The translations under genes and the position numbers were made by a program. 64,000 bases of DNA from Dorea_A amylophila (GTDB taxonomy: Bacteria > Bacillota > Clostridia > Lachnospirales > Lachnospiraceae): contig NZ_JAOQJW010000002.1 in NCBI RefSeq assembly GCF_025567265.1, forward strand, positions 124,001-188,000, given 5' to 3'. Below are positions 18,901 through 28,808 of the stretch, one piece after another; positions within the stretch are counted from its first letter, which is position 1, and each line of letters starts with the position of its first letter. The notes beneath the pieces are model-generated. The model saw only the letters and a list, made by a program, of their open reading frames with translations, was not told the origin of the DNA and searched no databases.

Positions 18901-19245
18901 CCGAATCATATAGGGGAAGAATTATTTGATATAAGTATAATAGTGGGAAATCTTATGGATAATGCTATTCGTGGGACAGCAGCTTCAGATGAAAGGAGAT
19001 TATCGTTTCAGATGTATTATGGAAAAGGAATCATGAATATCCAGATTGAGAATAGCATAAAAGATACACCAAAAGTGCGGAATGGAATTTATCTGACAAC
19101 GAAAAGCAGGAAAGAAGGACATGGAATAGGATTACAAAATGTGAAACTCGTAGTAGAAAAATATCATGGTCAGATGGAGATCTGCCATACGGAGAAATCC
19201 TTTCAAGTGAAAATATTATTATATATGAAATTAGATGAAAAATAG
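15970..19245 (+). CDS. Chimera: SpaA/Cna-B surface adhesin fused in frame to the C-terminal half of an AgrC-like GHKL histidine kinase
   Basis: The first ~820 of 1091 residues are an ICE-type isopeptide adhesin: a signal peptide (cleavage near SAYAAE), a Thr/Cys-containing head (WRQ-like VVWQRLSEYLG), several CnaB/SpaA domains with ...ETKAP(D/E)GY motifs, and the start of a VaFE repeat (VTFEELYDL). At about nucleotide 18,430 the sequence changes to TM helices (ISVPVISIIVC; IVLFLLFINVFIFYL). A GHKL kinase follows: H-box HHDYKHHL (~905), N-box NLMDNAI (~993), G-box GHGIGLQNV (~1050). The adhesin lacks its repeats and sortase signal, and the kinase lacks its N-terminal sensor TMs. A large deletion that removed the conjugation region and stayed in frame is the simplest explanation; a working receptor kinase is not excluded. 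Confidence 0.85.
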   Translation: MKKIWKRVCTGLLALTTILTALPTTSAYAAETQYWTESSERVGYIEHVMNDGTIHSTFNEGHMKVEGETAYCVDINTGFKNGYKTRHDANTSMSATQIEDVALSLEYVKQYRGSHSNLNANQGYLLEQCVVWQRLSEYLGWQCDNVRAAYSEISQDIQNEVYAGARAFVQANKGRYKCGGYIYTGEGQDLGQFWAELNVGNAKVKKTTANEIVTNGNAMYTIAGATFGIFSDQNCSNQIGTLTTNENGETNEVEVTAGNVYIKELSAPKGYKLDTTVHSLKVEAGKTAVLNVSDVPKVTETLVDLFKIDMETGKATAQGNAALTGAEFTWHYYDGLYTKDNLPEKATRTWATKTVAEKDSNGNIHYVTKLADAYKVSGDTFYTQNEKSVLPLGTLTVEETKAPDGYLLDGAYMQAGDSTEQIKGMYLTQITEDGELAVLSGSNQYSVSDQVIRGGVKIQKRDMETKDTKAQGSATLKDAAFAIISLNENPVLVEGKLYKKNETVKTIQTGIDGVATTSADLLPYGKYKLEETKAPEGYLTDGAKAIEFSITENRKIVDLTGESHSIYNQIKRGDLEGVKIGAGTHKRLANVPFKITSKTTGESHIVVTDKNGQFSTASDWASHKKNTNAGTSSEDGIWFGISEPDDSKGALLYDTYEIEELSCESNKGMKLISAFEVVVSRNKVTIDLGTLTDEYEKEISIHTTATDKKTGEKVIVAGKKVTIVDTVTLDGLEEGRKYQLKGWQMLKEENAELLIDGKRVESDYTFVADSEKMKVEISYTFDASELGGQNLVTFEELYDLKNPEEPVKVAEHKDTDDEGQTVLISVPVISIIVCIRILLPDRRGVRSTIVLFLLFINVFIFYLHDEVQKSYIETAKQEEMKIQMSQYAKELEMMMKSQDRLNKIHHDYKHHLTTIGAMAKTGGNEEILSYLKQMENIAGTALCHHLYTENRNMNNLLNYILEDSKSVIENPEISVEIPNHIGEELFDISIIVGNLMDNAIRGTAASDERRLSFQMYYGKGIMNIQIENSIKDTPKVRNGIYLTTKSRKEGHGIGLQNVKLVVEKYHGQMEICHTEKSFQVKILLYMKLDEK

Positions 19246-19273
19246 TAAGGCGATGGTGTCTTACTATTTTTTT
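19238..19273 (+). terminator. Terminator after the adhesin-kinase chimera
   Basis: AAAATAGTAAG (19239-19249) pairs with CTTACTATTTT (19260-19270), followed by TTT. The stem begins inside the last codons of the gene. Confidence 0.85.
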
Positions 19274-19288
19274 CGACCGATTTCGTCT

Positions 19289-19353
19289 ATTTTTGCCACC
19301 TCAAGGGGCATTTTTACCATTTATGAAAATTTTGTGATTTTTTAGATTATAGT
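19289..19353 (+). promoter_or_regulatory. LytTR-type direct repeats and promoter of the RHS gene
   Basis: ATTTTTGCCA (19289-19298) and ATTTTTACCA (19310-19319) are direct repeats exactly 21 bp apart. That is the two-helical-turn spacing seen for AgrA/LytTR activators. A -10 TATAGT (19348-19353) follows with no good -35, as expected for an activator-dependent promoter. An AgrC-like kinase half is encoded directly upstream, which fits agr-style control. The matching LytTR regulator is not in the window. Confidence 0.5.
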
Positions 19354-19436
19354 AGTGCCAAAGTCAGAAAAAAGGAGGGTAGCGGTTATTTTGTAAAGGA
19401 ATTATAGAAAAAGATTACAAGAGGGAGAAAGAGACT

Positions 19437-22400
19437 ATGAAGAGATTTCGAAAGTCGGCTATAGCCTTAGTACTTGCACTCCTGATGGCACTACAGGGAA
19501 CAGAGCCTATTTTTGTACAGGCAAAAGAGGCCATTGAGGATGTACAGAAGAATGCAGATTTCTCCAGACCAGAGGCTTTGACGGAAGAGGAAGCAGGGAT
19601 TACAGATTCCACATCTGGAGAACAAGATAAGAGTCAGCAGTCTGATGCGGACGTACAAAATGAAACGACGCCATCAGAAGATACAGAGACGCAGGAAGAA
19701 CAGACAACTCCAGCGGAAGAAACAGAAGAAAATCCGCAGGAAAAAGAAGTGGAGTTGAAAGAACCACAGGATTACTATCCGATTCCAGAAGAACCGGAAG
19801 GTGAACTGATTGATTATGATGCCATTTCCAAGACTTATAAGACAGGGGACAAGCAGTATACAACCGTTTATGGAGGTTATGTCGGAACTTATAAGAATGA
19901 GGATGGAGATACCGAGCTGGTTGATAATACACTTGTAAAACCAGAAGAAGCAGATACTCCGGCATCCGAAGAAGCACAGGAAGCCAGCAGTGTAGTGGCA
20001 ACTGAAGAAAAGGAAGAGAAAACAGAAGTTTATCAGAACAAGGCAAACGATTATGCTATCCTTCTTCCGGAACAGATGTCAGAAGAGAATGGTGTAACGA
20101 TTGAAAATGGAAAGACCAGAATCGGGATCATTCCGGTAGATGGAGATTATACACATTCCGTTATTAAAGACAATGCGATCCTTTATAATGAAGTTTACGA
20201 GGGCGCAGATGTTCAGTATACAGTACTGGATTCCAGCATTAAGGAAGATATCGTACTTCAGCAGCCAACAGACAGGGAAGTCTATGAATACGAGCTGCAG
20301 ATTCCGGGGTATCAGGCAGAAGTAAAAGACAATCAGGTCTATATCTATCCGGAAGGGAAGACAATCAAAGATGCGAAGTATCTTCTGGAGACGCCATCAA
20401 TGGAAGATGCTGCCGGGGAAATCAGTTTCCTGATCACATTGGAACTTCGGGAAGAAGATGGAAAAACAATCCTGACCGTAAAACCAGATAGGGATTGGCT
20501 TTCGGCAGAAGAACGTCAGTATCCGGTCAGGATCGATCCGACACCAGTAGAGATTCAGAAGAGTTCCTTTAACATGATCGGTGTGGAAGAGGGAAGTCCT
20601 ACCAGTCAGATTGGTGACAACAATTATCCGTATGTCGGATTTGATGATGGTATTAAGTCTGGGAACCTTGCAGGATTTGGTACTGCACACCAGAACTGCC
20701 GGACTTATATCAAAGTAAATTCAAATTTTAGTCAGATTCCGAAAGATTCCAAAATTGACAGTGCAACATTTGCAGTCAGTCAGAAAACTGCATACAGTGG
20801 TGGTGCATCCCAGTTTGGACTTTATCGTGTAGATCAGTCGTGGAACACCTCCATCACATGGAAAACAAAACCAGTAAATCTTACGTTTCAGGATGTACAG
20901 AATGCAAGTACCAGCAGGAACAGCTATATCAATTATGACGTCAAAGATCTGGTCAATGACTGGGTGCAGGGAACTCATGCGAATAACGGATTTGCACTGG
21001 TAGCCATTGCCGAGGCAAATAACCTTGGAGCTTCTATGCAGTGTGAGGTACTGAATAACAGGGCATCCGTTTATGGACCGAAACTCAGCATCCAGTGGTC
21101 ACCGGCTGAAGATCCATATCTGCGAGATATGTCACTGGATGAAACAACGATCCTGCTTCGCCCGATGACAGAAAAGAATACAAATGGAAAGCTGAAGTTT
21201 GATGCCGTATTTGCAGACGGAATTGCAAAGAGCAAATCTACAGTAGAATATTATCTGCTTCCAGATGAGGAAAATGAAGAACATCACGAAACAGATGCAA
21301 AACCATTGTATTCCTATCCAGACAGTACTGAATACAATAAGCAGTTCCCGGAGGCGAATAAGTATTACAGCAAAGATTCCAACTGGCAGAGTGCACTGTA
21401 TTCAGGGCTGACGAAGGACAAGCTTTATAAGATCAAAGCAAAAGCATCGAAAGAGATTGATGGAAAGCTGGAAACAGGAAAAGAAGTGACCAGTGACAGC
21501 TTTGTGATCTATGAAGTGAAGCAGTTTGATACATTCCCGAAGATTGCAAAATATTATGGTGTTCCGCTTAAGAACATTATGAAAGACAATCAGGTTATGG
21601 ACGCACTGGTAGTCGCAAATAACACGATCTTTATCCGTAACCCACAGACAAATGTTCCATATAGTCCTGCACCGCTTACCGATCAGGATAAGATGCGGAT
21701 TGACGGAGCATTGATGGGAAGAGGCCTGCACTGTGAATTTGGATTTGAACCAGTCAACTTAAATACTGGTAACTTCTACATGGATCAGTCCGATGCGACG
21801 ATGAATGAACTGAATGGAGAATTCTCCATTACAAGAAGCTACAATTCCAAAGGAACAGACCAGCATTCCATGTTCGGACGTGGATGGAGCTTTAACTATG
21901 ACCAGTCACTTTCTCAAATGGAGGACGGAAGTCTTCTGTATATGAGAGGGGACGGAAGTTATCTGATCTTTGATAAGAATGAAGATGGAAGCTACACTAC
22001 TCCGGATGGTTATGTATATGATTTAAAAGCAGTCAGCTATAAAGATACAGACCATGACTACATCGGATGGGAACTGACAGATGCGGATCAGAGCGTCTGG
22101 TCATTTGATAAATATGGAATTTTACGTTATGTAACGGATGTGAATGGATTTAAGACAGTATTAGATTATGACGATGATTATAATCTGAGTAAGATTACAA
22201 CACCATCCGGAAAAACATTCGGGGTAAAACAGGATAAATTCGGGCATATCAAGGAACTGTCTCTTCCAGATGGTGGAAAAGTTTCTTACAAATATGATGA
22301 GCAGGGAAATCTGATATCTGTAACAGATCCGAATGGAACAACAAAAGAGTACAAATATGATGATGACAGCCGTATGACAAGCTGGAAAGATGAGAATGGC

Positions 22401-25400
22401 AATACGGTTGTAAAGAATACTTACGATAAAGAAGGAAGAGTTGTAGAGCAGACTGATGCAGAAAAAGGAACGGCAACTTTCAAGTACGGAAAGAGTTCTA
22501 CTACAACAACGGATAACGAAGGAAATAAGACCGTTTATCATTATGATGATCAGTACCGCACAACATCCATTGAATATCCGGATGGAACAACCTGTGAAAA
22601 GACTTATAATGCAGAGAATCAGCTTGCTTCCGAAACGACAGCAGCCGGAACAAAAACTTACACTTATGATACATTTGGCAATGTAGCAACAGAGACAAGA
22701 GAGGATGGAAAGACAGCCTCTTATACTTATAATGAGCAGAATAAGCTGACCAGTGCAACTGGATATAACGGAGCAACGGTTACTTACAGTTATGACGGTA
22801 ATGGAAATATGGTCACATCTACAAAACCGGATGGAACAGCCATTACCTATACTTACGATGACAAACATCGTATGGTATCCCAGACAGACGGCAGAGGTGT
22901 CACAACAACGTATTCGTATGACGGACCGAACATGACCGGATATGTGGATGGAAATGGAGCAGCATGGGGATTCACGTATGACGCGATGAATCGTGCAGTT
23001 ACCATGACAGATCCACTTGGAAATGTAACCTCGAACAGTTACGATGCGAATGGCAATCTGACTTCCAAGACAGCAGCCGATGGCGGTGTGACCGCTTATA
23101 CGCTGGATGGTGTGGGAAATATTACAGCAAGTACTGACGCACTGGGGAATACCACCACTTATACTTATGATAAGATGTACAACATGACCAGTGGTACAGA
23201 TCCGAAAGGAAATCAGATCAGCTACGTTTATGATAAGAATTATCAGCAGGTCAAAGCAACCGATGCAAAAGGAAATACAATTACTTATAAGTATGACAGC
23301 ATGGGACGTGTCATAGAAGAGAGTAATAAAGATTTTGGAACAAAGCTCTATGAATATGACAAAGCAGGAAATCTGAAAAAATATACCGATGGAAATGGAA
23401 ATGCAACCGTATCCAAGTTTGATTCTCTTGGACAGGTGCTTCAGTCCAAAGATGCAGTTGGTAATATAACCAAATATGAATATGACGCATTAGGAAATGA
23501 AACCAAGATTACTTATGGAGATGGAAGCAGCCATTCCAAGGAATATGATAACTGCGGAAGACTCGCTAAAGAGACAGATGAATTAGGTGCAGTTACCACT
23601 TATACTTATGATGCGGCAGACAATCTGGTATCAAAATCAGATGACAGTGGAAGAACCTGGACTTATACCTACGATAATACAGGAAACCGCTTAAGTGAAA
23701 CCAACCCAGAAGGTGGAACTACCACATATACTTATGATAAAGCAGGAAATCTGGTATCTTCTACCGATGAAGAGGGAAGAACAGATACTTATGCTTACGA
23801 CAAGGCAGGAAATCTGACTACATCCAAAGATGCCCTTGGATATACCGTATCCATGAAGTATGACTTAAATGGAAATCTGGTATCCTCTACCGATGAAAAT
23901 GGAAATACCAGTACCATGACTTACGATGGTAATGGAAACATGACATCGGTAAGCGATGCAAAGGGCAACATTACAGCAATGAAATATGATTCCACCGACA
24001 ATCTGGAACAGACGGTGGATGCCCTGAAAGGAAAGACCACTTACGAATACGATTCACAGGGCAACAGCACAAAGATGACAGATGCCCTCGGCAATGCGTA
24101 TAGTTATGTGTATGATAAAGAGGGAAATAACACATCCATAATACTGCCGACAGGGGACAAGGTGCTGATGGAGTACGATGCCATCGGACAGCTTGTAAAA
24201 TGTACGGATGCACAGGGACTCGTAATTACCTATCAATATGACGGAGCAGGCAACCTGATCCATTCCTCCGACAATGGTGGAAACAGTATGGATTATACTT
24301 ATGATGGTGCCGGAAATGTACTGACACAGACCGATGAACTTGGCAGGACAGCAACATACAAGTACGATCAGTACGGCAGACTCCTGAAACTTACTGAAGC
24401 AGACGGAAGTATCACATCTTATGAATATGATGTTATGGACCGCATTACAGCGGTAACGGATGCGGAAGGTCATAAAACAACCTTTACCTACGATAAAGTC
24501 GGCAACCAGTTATCCATGACAGAAGAAGAGGAAGCCACATATAAATACGCTTACGATAAGAAAGACCGGGTTATTTCTCAGACAAATCCACTGGGAGCAT
24601 CCAGCACCTTTAAGTATGACGGAAATGATAATGTGACGGAATCTGTCGATGAAAACGGTACGGTTACCAAGTATGCTTACGATAAAAATGACAATCTCGT
24701 ATCCCAGACAGACGGAAATGGAAATACGACAACCTACCAGTATGATGAACTGGACCGCAAGATCGGTGAGACTTCTCCGTTAAAAGAAACAAATGAATAC
24801 CGTTATGATGCCATTGGAAATCTTACCAAATCAAAAGATCCGATGGGACTCATTACCGAATACAAATATGACAGCCTGAGTAACATGACGGAACAGATTT
24901 CTCCAAAGGGAGCAGTTACCAAATATGATTACGACAAGCATGGCAATGTCATTTCTGTAACGGATGCAAAGGGAAATGAGACACAGTACAGTGTTGACCT
25001 GAATGACAATGTCACAAAGATGACACAGGCGAATGGTGGAGAGTATACCTATAGTTATGATAAAGCCGGACGTCTGAAGAGTATGACCAGTCCACTGGGT
25101 TATACTAAAAATTTCTCTTATGATAAAGTGGACAACGTGGTAAAAGAAAGCGACAGCTTAAAGAGTACCACTACTTATACTTACGATAAGCTCCATAACA
25201 TGAAGTCTTCTACCAATGCACTGGATGGAACAACCAGCTTTTCTTATGATAAGTATGGCAATCTGGTGAAGGAGACAGATCCGCTTGGACGGAGCAATAC
25301 CTACAGTTATGACCTGGCAGGTCAGATGACTTCTGCAGCTGATCCGCTTGGTAAGATAACTGCTTACACTTACGACCCGGCAGGAAATATTACTGAGATC

Positions 25401-28400
25401 ACCAAACCGGGTGGAAGAAAGACCAGCTATGGATATGATAAGAATTATAATGTTACATCTGTAACAGATCCGATGGGCTATGTTGCAAAGACAGTCTACG
25501 ATAAAGACAACCGTGTAACAGAAGAGACCGATGCACTGGGGCAGAAGGAATCCTATACCTATGATAAGGACAGCAGGGTAACTTCTATTACAGACAAGCG
25601 TGGATTCACAACGGGATTTGATTACGATGCACATGGGAATATTCAGGTTGTTACAGATAAGACCGGATTAAAGAGCCATCTGGAATATGACAAGAATGAC
25701 AACCTGACCAAAGTAACTGATGCCCTTGGCGGTGTAACAACTTATGGTTACGACAACATGGATAACCTGGTGACCTTCACCAATGCAGCAAATAAGACAA
25801 CGAATTATACTTATGACTTAGAAGGCAACCTGACATCCATCAAAGATCCGGCAGGAAGAACGGAGAAATTCGACTATGATGAAAAAGGCAGACTGACCGG
25901 ACATACACAGGCAAGCGGCAAGAAAACCACGTATGATTACGACAAACTGAATGACCTGTTGGAGAAATCTTATCAGGACGCAAAAGGCGAGACATCCGAA
26001 AAGGACGTGACCTACGCATATAACAGTGCCGGGGAACGGGTATCCATGAAGGATCAGACAGGCAAGAGCAGCTACGAATACGATGCACTTGGAAGAATCA
26101 CCAAAGTGACAAGCGGTTCGAAAAAGGATGTCAGCTACGTTTATGATGACGCAGATAATCTGCAGGCAATCGTATACCCGGATGGGACAAAGATCAGCTA
26201 TGAATACGACTTAAATGATAATCTGGTAAAACTGACAGACCGTAATAGAAAAGTAACCACTTACAAGCATGATGCACTGAACCGTGTGACAGAAGTTACT
26301 AGAAGTAATGGAACAAAGACGGAAGTATCTTACGATGCAGAAGATCATATCACAAAGATTGTGAATACCTGTGGTTCCTGCGGCAAAGTAATCAGTACTT
26401 ATGAGTACAAGTACAATGATCAGGGATATGTAGTTGGAGAAACAGCTACGGAACTGGAAGCTGGAACAAGAAAGACGCCAAGCTGGGAAGACTGGTACAA
26501 CTGGGGCGATACACAGAAAGAGACAGACAAAGCAGACTGTGAGCATCAGGAAAAAGAGATCCAGACGACACGTACCTATGAATACGATGACAACTGGGAA
26601 CTGACACGCTGTACAGAAAAAGCAGAGGGCGGTAAAAAGACAGTCCATAATTATACTTATGACAAGATTGGAAACCGGACCTCTTACGAGAAGATCGAGG
26701 ATGGTGTCAGCAAAGCAAAATATAACTATAAGTACAACGATTCCAACCAGCTCATCAAACGCACCAATGCAAAGATCTGGGGCGATCCGGGAACAACCTA
26801 CAGCTATGATAAAGATGGCAATCTGATCCAGGAATGTGATAAGACAAACAGTGCAGATCCGGTTACTTATGAATACACAGCAGAGAATCGTTTGGCAGTA
26901 GTAAAACAGGGTGGAACAGTCCTGATGGCAGCCATGTACGATGGAGATAACAACCGGGTATTCGAACTTGATAACACCTATAAATGGGAAGACTGCTATG
27001 GCGATGAAGTCCTGATCCCGGCGAACCAGCGTACCGAAGATGGAAACAGCCCGAAAGAGCAGCTTGCCTCTCTGGTAAAAGGCGGTTCCAATGCCAAAGG
27101 ATACACACTGACAGAGTATATCAACGATATCAATCGCGAGAATACAGAAGTCCTTGCAGAGTATGGAGCAGACGAGAAAGTACGTCAGGCTTATACTTAT
27201 GGAGAAAGTGGAATCGGAGAACGGGTAAGCGTTGATAAATCGGAAGAAAGCAGTTATTATTTATATGACGGAAGAAACAGCGTGACCGGAATCCTGACCG
27301 AAACAGCTAATCTGACGAACAGTTATCAGTATGATTCATACGGTAACCTTACATCAGGAACAGCAGACGGTGTCAATTACTACGGTTACAATGGGGAGTC
27401 CACAAATGTAAAAACAGGACTTCAGTATCTGCGGGCAAGATACTATAACGCAGAGAACGGAACCTTTACAACTGAAGATAGTGACTTTGGAACGACAGAA
27501 AATCCATTGACCAGAAACCGCTACGATTATACGACCAATAATCCGCTGAATTACAGTGATCCGACAGGACATTCATTGTGGAGCAGGATTAAGAGTACAG
27601 CTAAAAAAGCAGCGAAAGCAGTCAAGAGTGTCGGCAAGAAAATCGTTAATACTGCGAAAAAGGTAGTCAAAACAGTAGTAAATACAGCTAAGAAAGCAGC
27701 AAAAACTATTGTTAACACAGTGAAGGGGGTAGCAAAAACTGCCAAAAATGCAGCTAAACATGCAAAACAGACATATCAATCTGTGAAAAATCGTGTAACC
27801 AGTAGCAGTACATATCAAAAGATCACATCCAGAGGAAGTCAGTTTATTCGTTCTGTAAGCAATGGGGTACAGAAAATTGGAAAAACTTATACATCTTTCA
27901 AATCCTATGTTTCAGAAAGAACGGCAGAAATCCGCTCAGAAGTGGTACGACATATGTGTACGACAACAAATCGTATTACAGATAAGCTTGGAAAAGTAGA
28001 CTGGAATGCGGTGAAAAAAGTAGCCATTGGTATAACTGCGGTTACAGTTTCTGGTCTTGTAGTTGCTGCAACAGGCGGTTTGGCTGCAGGAGCAGTTCTG
28101 GCAGCATTGCCAGCAATGGGTGGCTTAGGAACGGCGATGGTTTCAGGAGCAGTTATTGGAGCTATTGGTGGAGCTTCATATAGTGCAGTGAATTCAGGTT
28201 TGTCTGGAAATAGTCTGAAACAAGTAGCAAAAGATACGTTAGTCGGTGGTATTGCAGGAGCAGTGACAGGTGGCGTTATGGGTGGCCTTAGTTATGGGGC
28301 TGGGAAACTTTTGAATGTAGTAAGGAGTGCAGGAAGTACCCATAATGATGGGATTGATAAATCGTTTAAAAAATTAGTTGCAGAAGTAACCGAAACAAAA

Positions 28401-28793
28401 TTGCCAGAAGGCACTTGGGAAAAACCACCATTAGAGCGAGGAGATATTATTGACAAAGCTATGGGAAATAACTTGGGACACAATTTCCCGACCATAGATA
28501 AAGTAGAAAATGGTGTTGTGACTAGTGTTAAAAGCCGAGACTTAGGTGCAAAGACTTATCAAAATGGTAATAAATTGGAAAAGGTAATTGTCAAGGACAT
28601 TAATAAAGTTTCAGGATTTATAGGAGAAACATTTAATGGTAAATTTGTTAATGCGGAAGAAATAGTGGGTAGACAATTACAAGTAGTTGTTCCAAATGTA
28701 ACATTAAGCGAAGCTCAGATAAATGCAGTTAATAATGCTACAAAACATGGTATTGATAAAGGTGTTAAACTCATTATTACAGTAGGAAAATAA
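19437..28793 (+). CDS. Giant secreted RHS/YD-repeat polymorphic toxin with CdiA_C-like C-terminal toxin domain
   Basis: A 3118-residue secreted toxin. In order: signal peptide (FRKSAIALVLALLMALQG), an acidic Glu/Thr-rich linker, a DNRLRE-like domain (~380-560), a LysM-like segment (QFDTFPKIAKYYGVPL, ~695), and an RHS entry domain (NLNTGNFYMDQSD). About 80 YD repeats form the cage wall (~900-2690), closed by the RHS core LQYLRARYYNAENG...NNPLNYSDPTGH (~2707). A Lys/Ala-rich amphipathic stretch (~2710-2775), a Gly/Ala-rich hydrophobic pretoxin (~2850-2960) and a C-terminal domain (~3000-3118) follow. The last carries ERGDIIDKAM, NLGHNFPTIDK and TSVKSRDL, patterns of the CdiA_C endonuclease-type toxin. 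AGAGGGAGA lies before the ATG. Immunity follows at once. Confidence 0.9.
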   Translation: MKRFRKSAIALVLALLMALQGTEPIFVQAKEAIEDVQKNADFSRPEALTEEEAGITDSTSGEQDKSQQSDADVQNETTPSEDTETQEEQTTPAEETEENPQEKEVELKEPQDYYPIPEEPEGELIDYDAISKTYKTGDKQYTTVYGGYVGTYKNEDGDTELVDNTLVKPEEADTPASEEAQEASSVVATEEKEEKTEVYQNKANDYAILLPEQMSEENGVTIENGKTRIGIIPVDGDYTHSVIKDNAILYNEVYEGADVQYTVLDSSIKEDIVLQQPTDREVYEYELQIPGYQAEVKDNQVYIYPEGKTIKDAKYLLETPSMEDAAGEISFLITLELREEDGKTILTVKPDRDWLSAEERQYPVRIDPTPVEIQKSSFNMIGVEEGSPTSQIGDNNYPYVGFDDGIKSGNLAGFGTAHQNCRTYIKVNSNFSQIPKDSKIDSATFAVSQKTAYSGGASQFGLYRVDQSWNTSITWKTKPVNLTFQDVQNASTSRNSYINYDVKDLVNDWVQGTHANNGFALVAIAEANNLGASMQCEVLNNRASVYGPKLSIQWSPAEDPYLRDMSLDETTILLRPMTEKNTNGKLKFDAVFADGIAKSKSTVEYYLLPDEENEEHHETDAKPLYSYPDSTEYNKQFPEANKYYSKDSNWQSALYSGLTKDKLYKIKAKASKEIDGKLETGKEVTSDSFVIYEVKQFDTFPKIAKYYGVPLKNIMKDNQVMDALVVANNTIFIRNPQTNVPYSPAPLTDQDKMRIDGALMGRGLHCEFGFEPVNLNTGNFYMDQSDATMNELNGEFSITRSYNSKGTDQHSMFGRGWSFNYDQSLSQMEDGSLLYMRGDGSYLIFDKNEDGSYTTPDGYVYDLKAVSYKDTDHDYIGWELTDADQSVWSFDKYGILRYVTDVNGFKTVLDYDDDYNLSKITTPSGKTFGVKQDKFGHIKELSLPDGGKVSYKYDEQGNLISVTDPNGTTKEYKYDDDSRMTSWKDENGNTVVKNTYDKEGRVVEQTDAEKGTATFKYGKSSTTTTDNEGNKTVYHYDDQYRTTSIEYPDGTTCEKTYNAENQLASETTAAGTKTYTYDTFGNVATETREDGKTASYTYNEQNKLTSATGYNGATVTYSYDGNGNMVTSTKPDGTAITYTYDDKHRMVSQTDGRGVTTTYSYDGPNMTGYVDGNGAAWGFTYDAMNRAVTMTDPLGNVTSNSYDANGNLTSKTAADGGVTAYTLDGVGNITASTDALGNTTTYTYDKMYNMTSGTDPKGNQISYVYDKNYQQVKATDAKGNTITYKYDSMGRVIEESNKDFGTKLYEYDKAGNLKKYTDGNGNATVSKFDSLGQVLQSKDAVGNITKYEYDALGNETKITYGDGSSHSKEYDNCGRLAKETDELGAVTTYTYDAADNLVSKSDDSGRTWTYTYDNTGNRLSETNPEGGTTTYTYDKAGNLVSSTDEEGRTDTYAYDKAGNLTTSKDALGYTVSMKYDLNGNLVSSTDENGNTSTMTYDGNGNMTSVSDAKGNITAMKYDSTDNLEQTVDALKGKTTYEYDSQGNSTKMTDALGNAYSYVYDKEGNNTSIILPTGDKVLMEYDAIGQLVKCTDAQGLVITYQYDGAGNLIHSSDNGGNSMDYTYDGAGNVLTQTDELGRTATYKYDQYGRLLKLTEADGSITSYEYDVMDRITAVTDAEGHKTTFTYDKVGNQLSMTEEEEATYKYAYDKKDRVISQTNPLGASSTFKYDGNDNVTESVDENGTVTKYAYDKNDNLVSQTDGNGNTTTYQYDELDRKIGETSPLKETNEYRYDAIGNLTKSKDPMGLITEYKYDSLSNMTEQISPKGAVTKYDYDKHGNVISVTDAKGNETQYSVDLNDNVTKMTQANGGEYTYSYDKAGRLKSMTSPLGYTKNFSYDKVDNVVKESDSLKSTTTYTYDKLHNMKSSTNALDGTTSFSYDKYGNLVKETDPLGRSNTYSYDLAGQMTSAADPLGKITAYTYDPAGNITEITKPGGRKTSYGYDKNYNVTSVTDPMGYVAKTVYDKDNRVTEETDALGQKESYTYDKDSRVTSITDKRGFTTGFDYDAHGNIQVVTDKTGLKSHLEYDKNDNLTKVTDALGGVTTYGYDNMDNLVTFTNAANKTTNYTYDLEGNLTSIKDPAGRTEKFDYDEKGRLTGHTQASGKKTTYDYDKLNDLLEKSYQDAKGETSEKDVTYAYNSAGERVSMKDQTGKSSYEYDALGRITKVTSGSKKDVSYVYDDADNLQAIVYPDGTKISYEYDLNDNLVKLTDRNRKVTTYKHDALNRVTEVTRSNGTKTEVSYDAEDHITKIVNTCGSCGKVISTYEYKYNDQGYVVGETATELEAGTRKTPSWEDWYNWGDTQKETDKADCEHQEKEIQTTRTYEYDDNWELTRCTEKAEGGKKTVHNYTYDKIGNRTSYEKIEDGVSKAKYNYKYNDSNQLIKRTNAKIWGDPGTTYSYDKDGNLIQECDKTNSADPVTYEYTAENRLAVVKQGGTVLMAAMYDGDNNRVFELDNTYKWEDCYGDEVLIPANQRTEDGNSPKEQLASLVKGGSNAKGYTLTEYINDINRENTEVLAEYGADEKVRQAYTYGESGIGERVSVDKSEESSYYLYDGRNSVTGILTETANLTNSYQYDSYGNLTSGTADGVNYYGYNGESTNVKTGLQYLRARYYNAENGTFTTEDSDFGTTENPLTRNRYDYTTNNPLNYSDPTGHSLWSRIKSTAKKAAKAVKSVGKKIVNTAKKVVKTVVNTAKKAAKTIVNTVKGVAKTAKNAAKHAKQTYQSVKNRVTSSSTYQKITSRGSQFIRSVSNGVQKIGKTYTSFKSYVSERTAEIRSEVVRHMCTTTNRITDKLGKVDWNAVKKVAIGITAVTVSGLVVAATGGLAAGAVLAALPAMGGLGTAMVSGAVIGAIGGASYSAVNSGLSGNSLKQVAKDTLVGGIAGAVTGGVMGGLSYGAGKLLNVVRSAGSTHNDGIDKSFKKLVAEVTETKLPEGTWEKPPLERGDIIDKAMGNNLGHNFPTIDKVENGVVTSVKSRDLGAKTYQNGNKLEKVIVKDINKVSGFIGETFNGKFVNAEEIVGRQLQVVVPNVTLSEAQINAVNNATKHGIDKGVKLIITVGK

Positions 28794-28808
28794 TAGCAAA
28801 GTAAATAG

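Noticed and set aside
22161..22868. Long minus-strand open frame inside the RHS gene (and similar ones at 24054-24473, 25158-25634, 26211-26648)
   Set aside because: Cys/Ile/Ser-rich mirror translations of YD repeats with no ribosome sites; periodic coding on the plus strand explains them.
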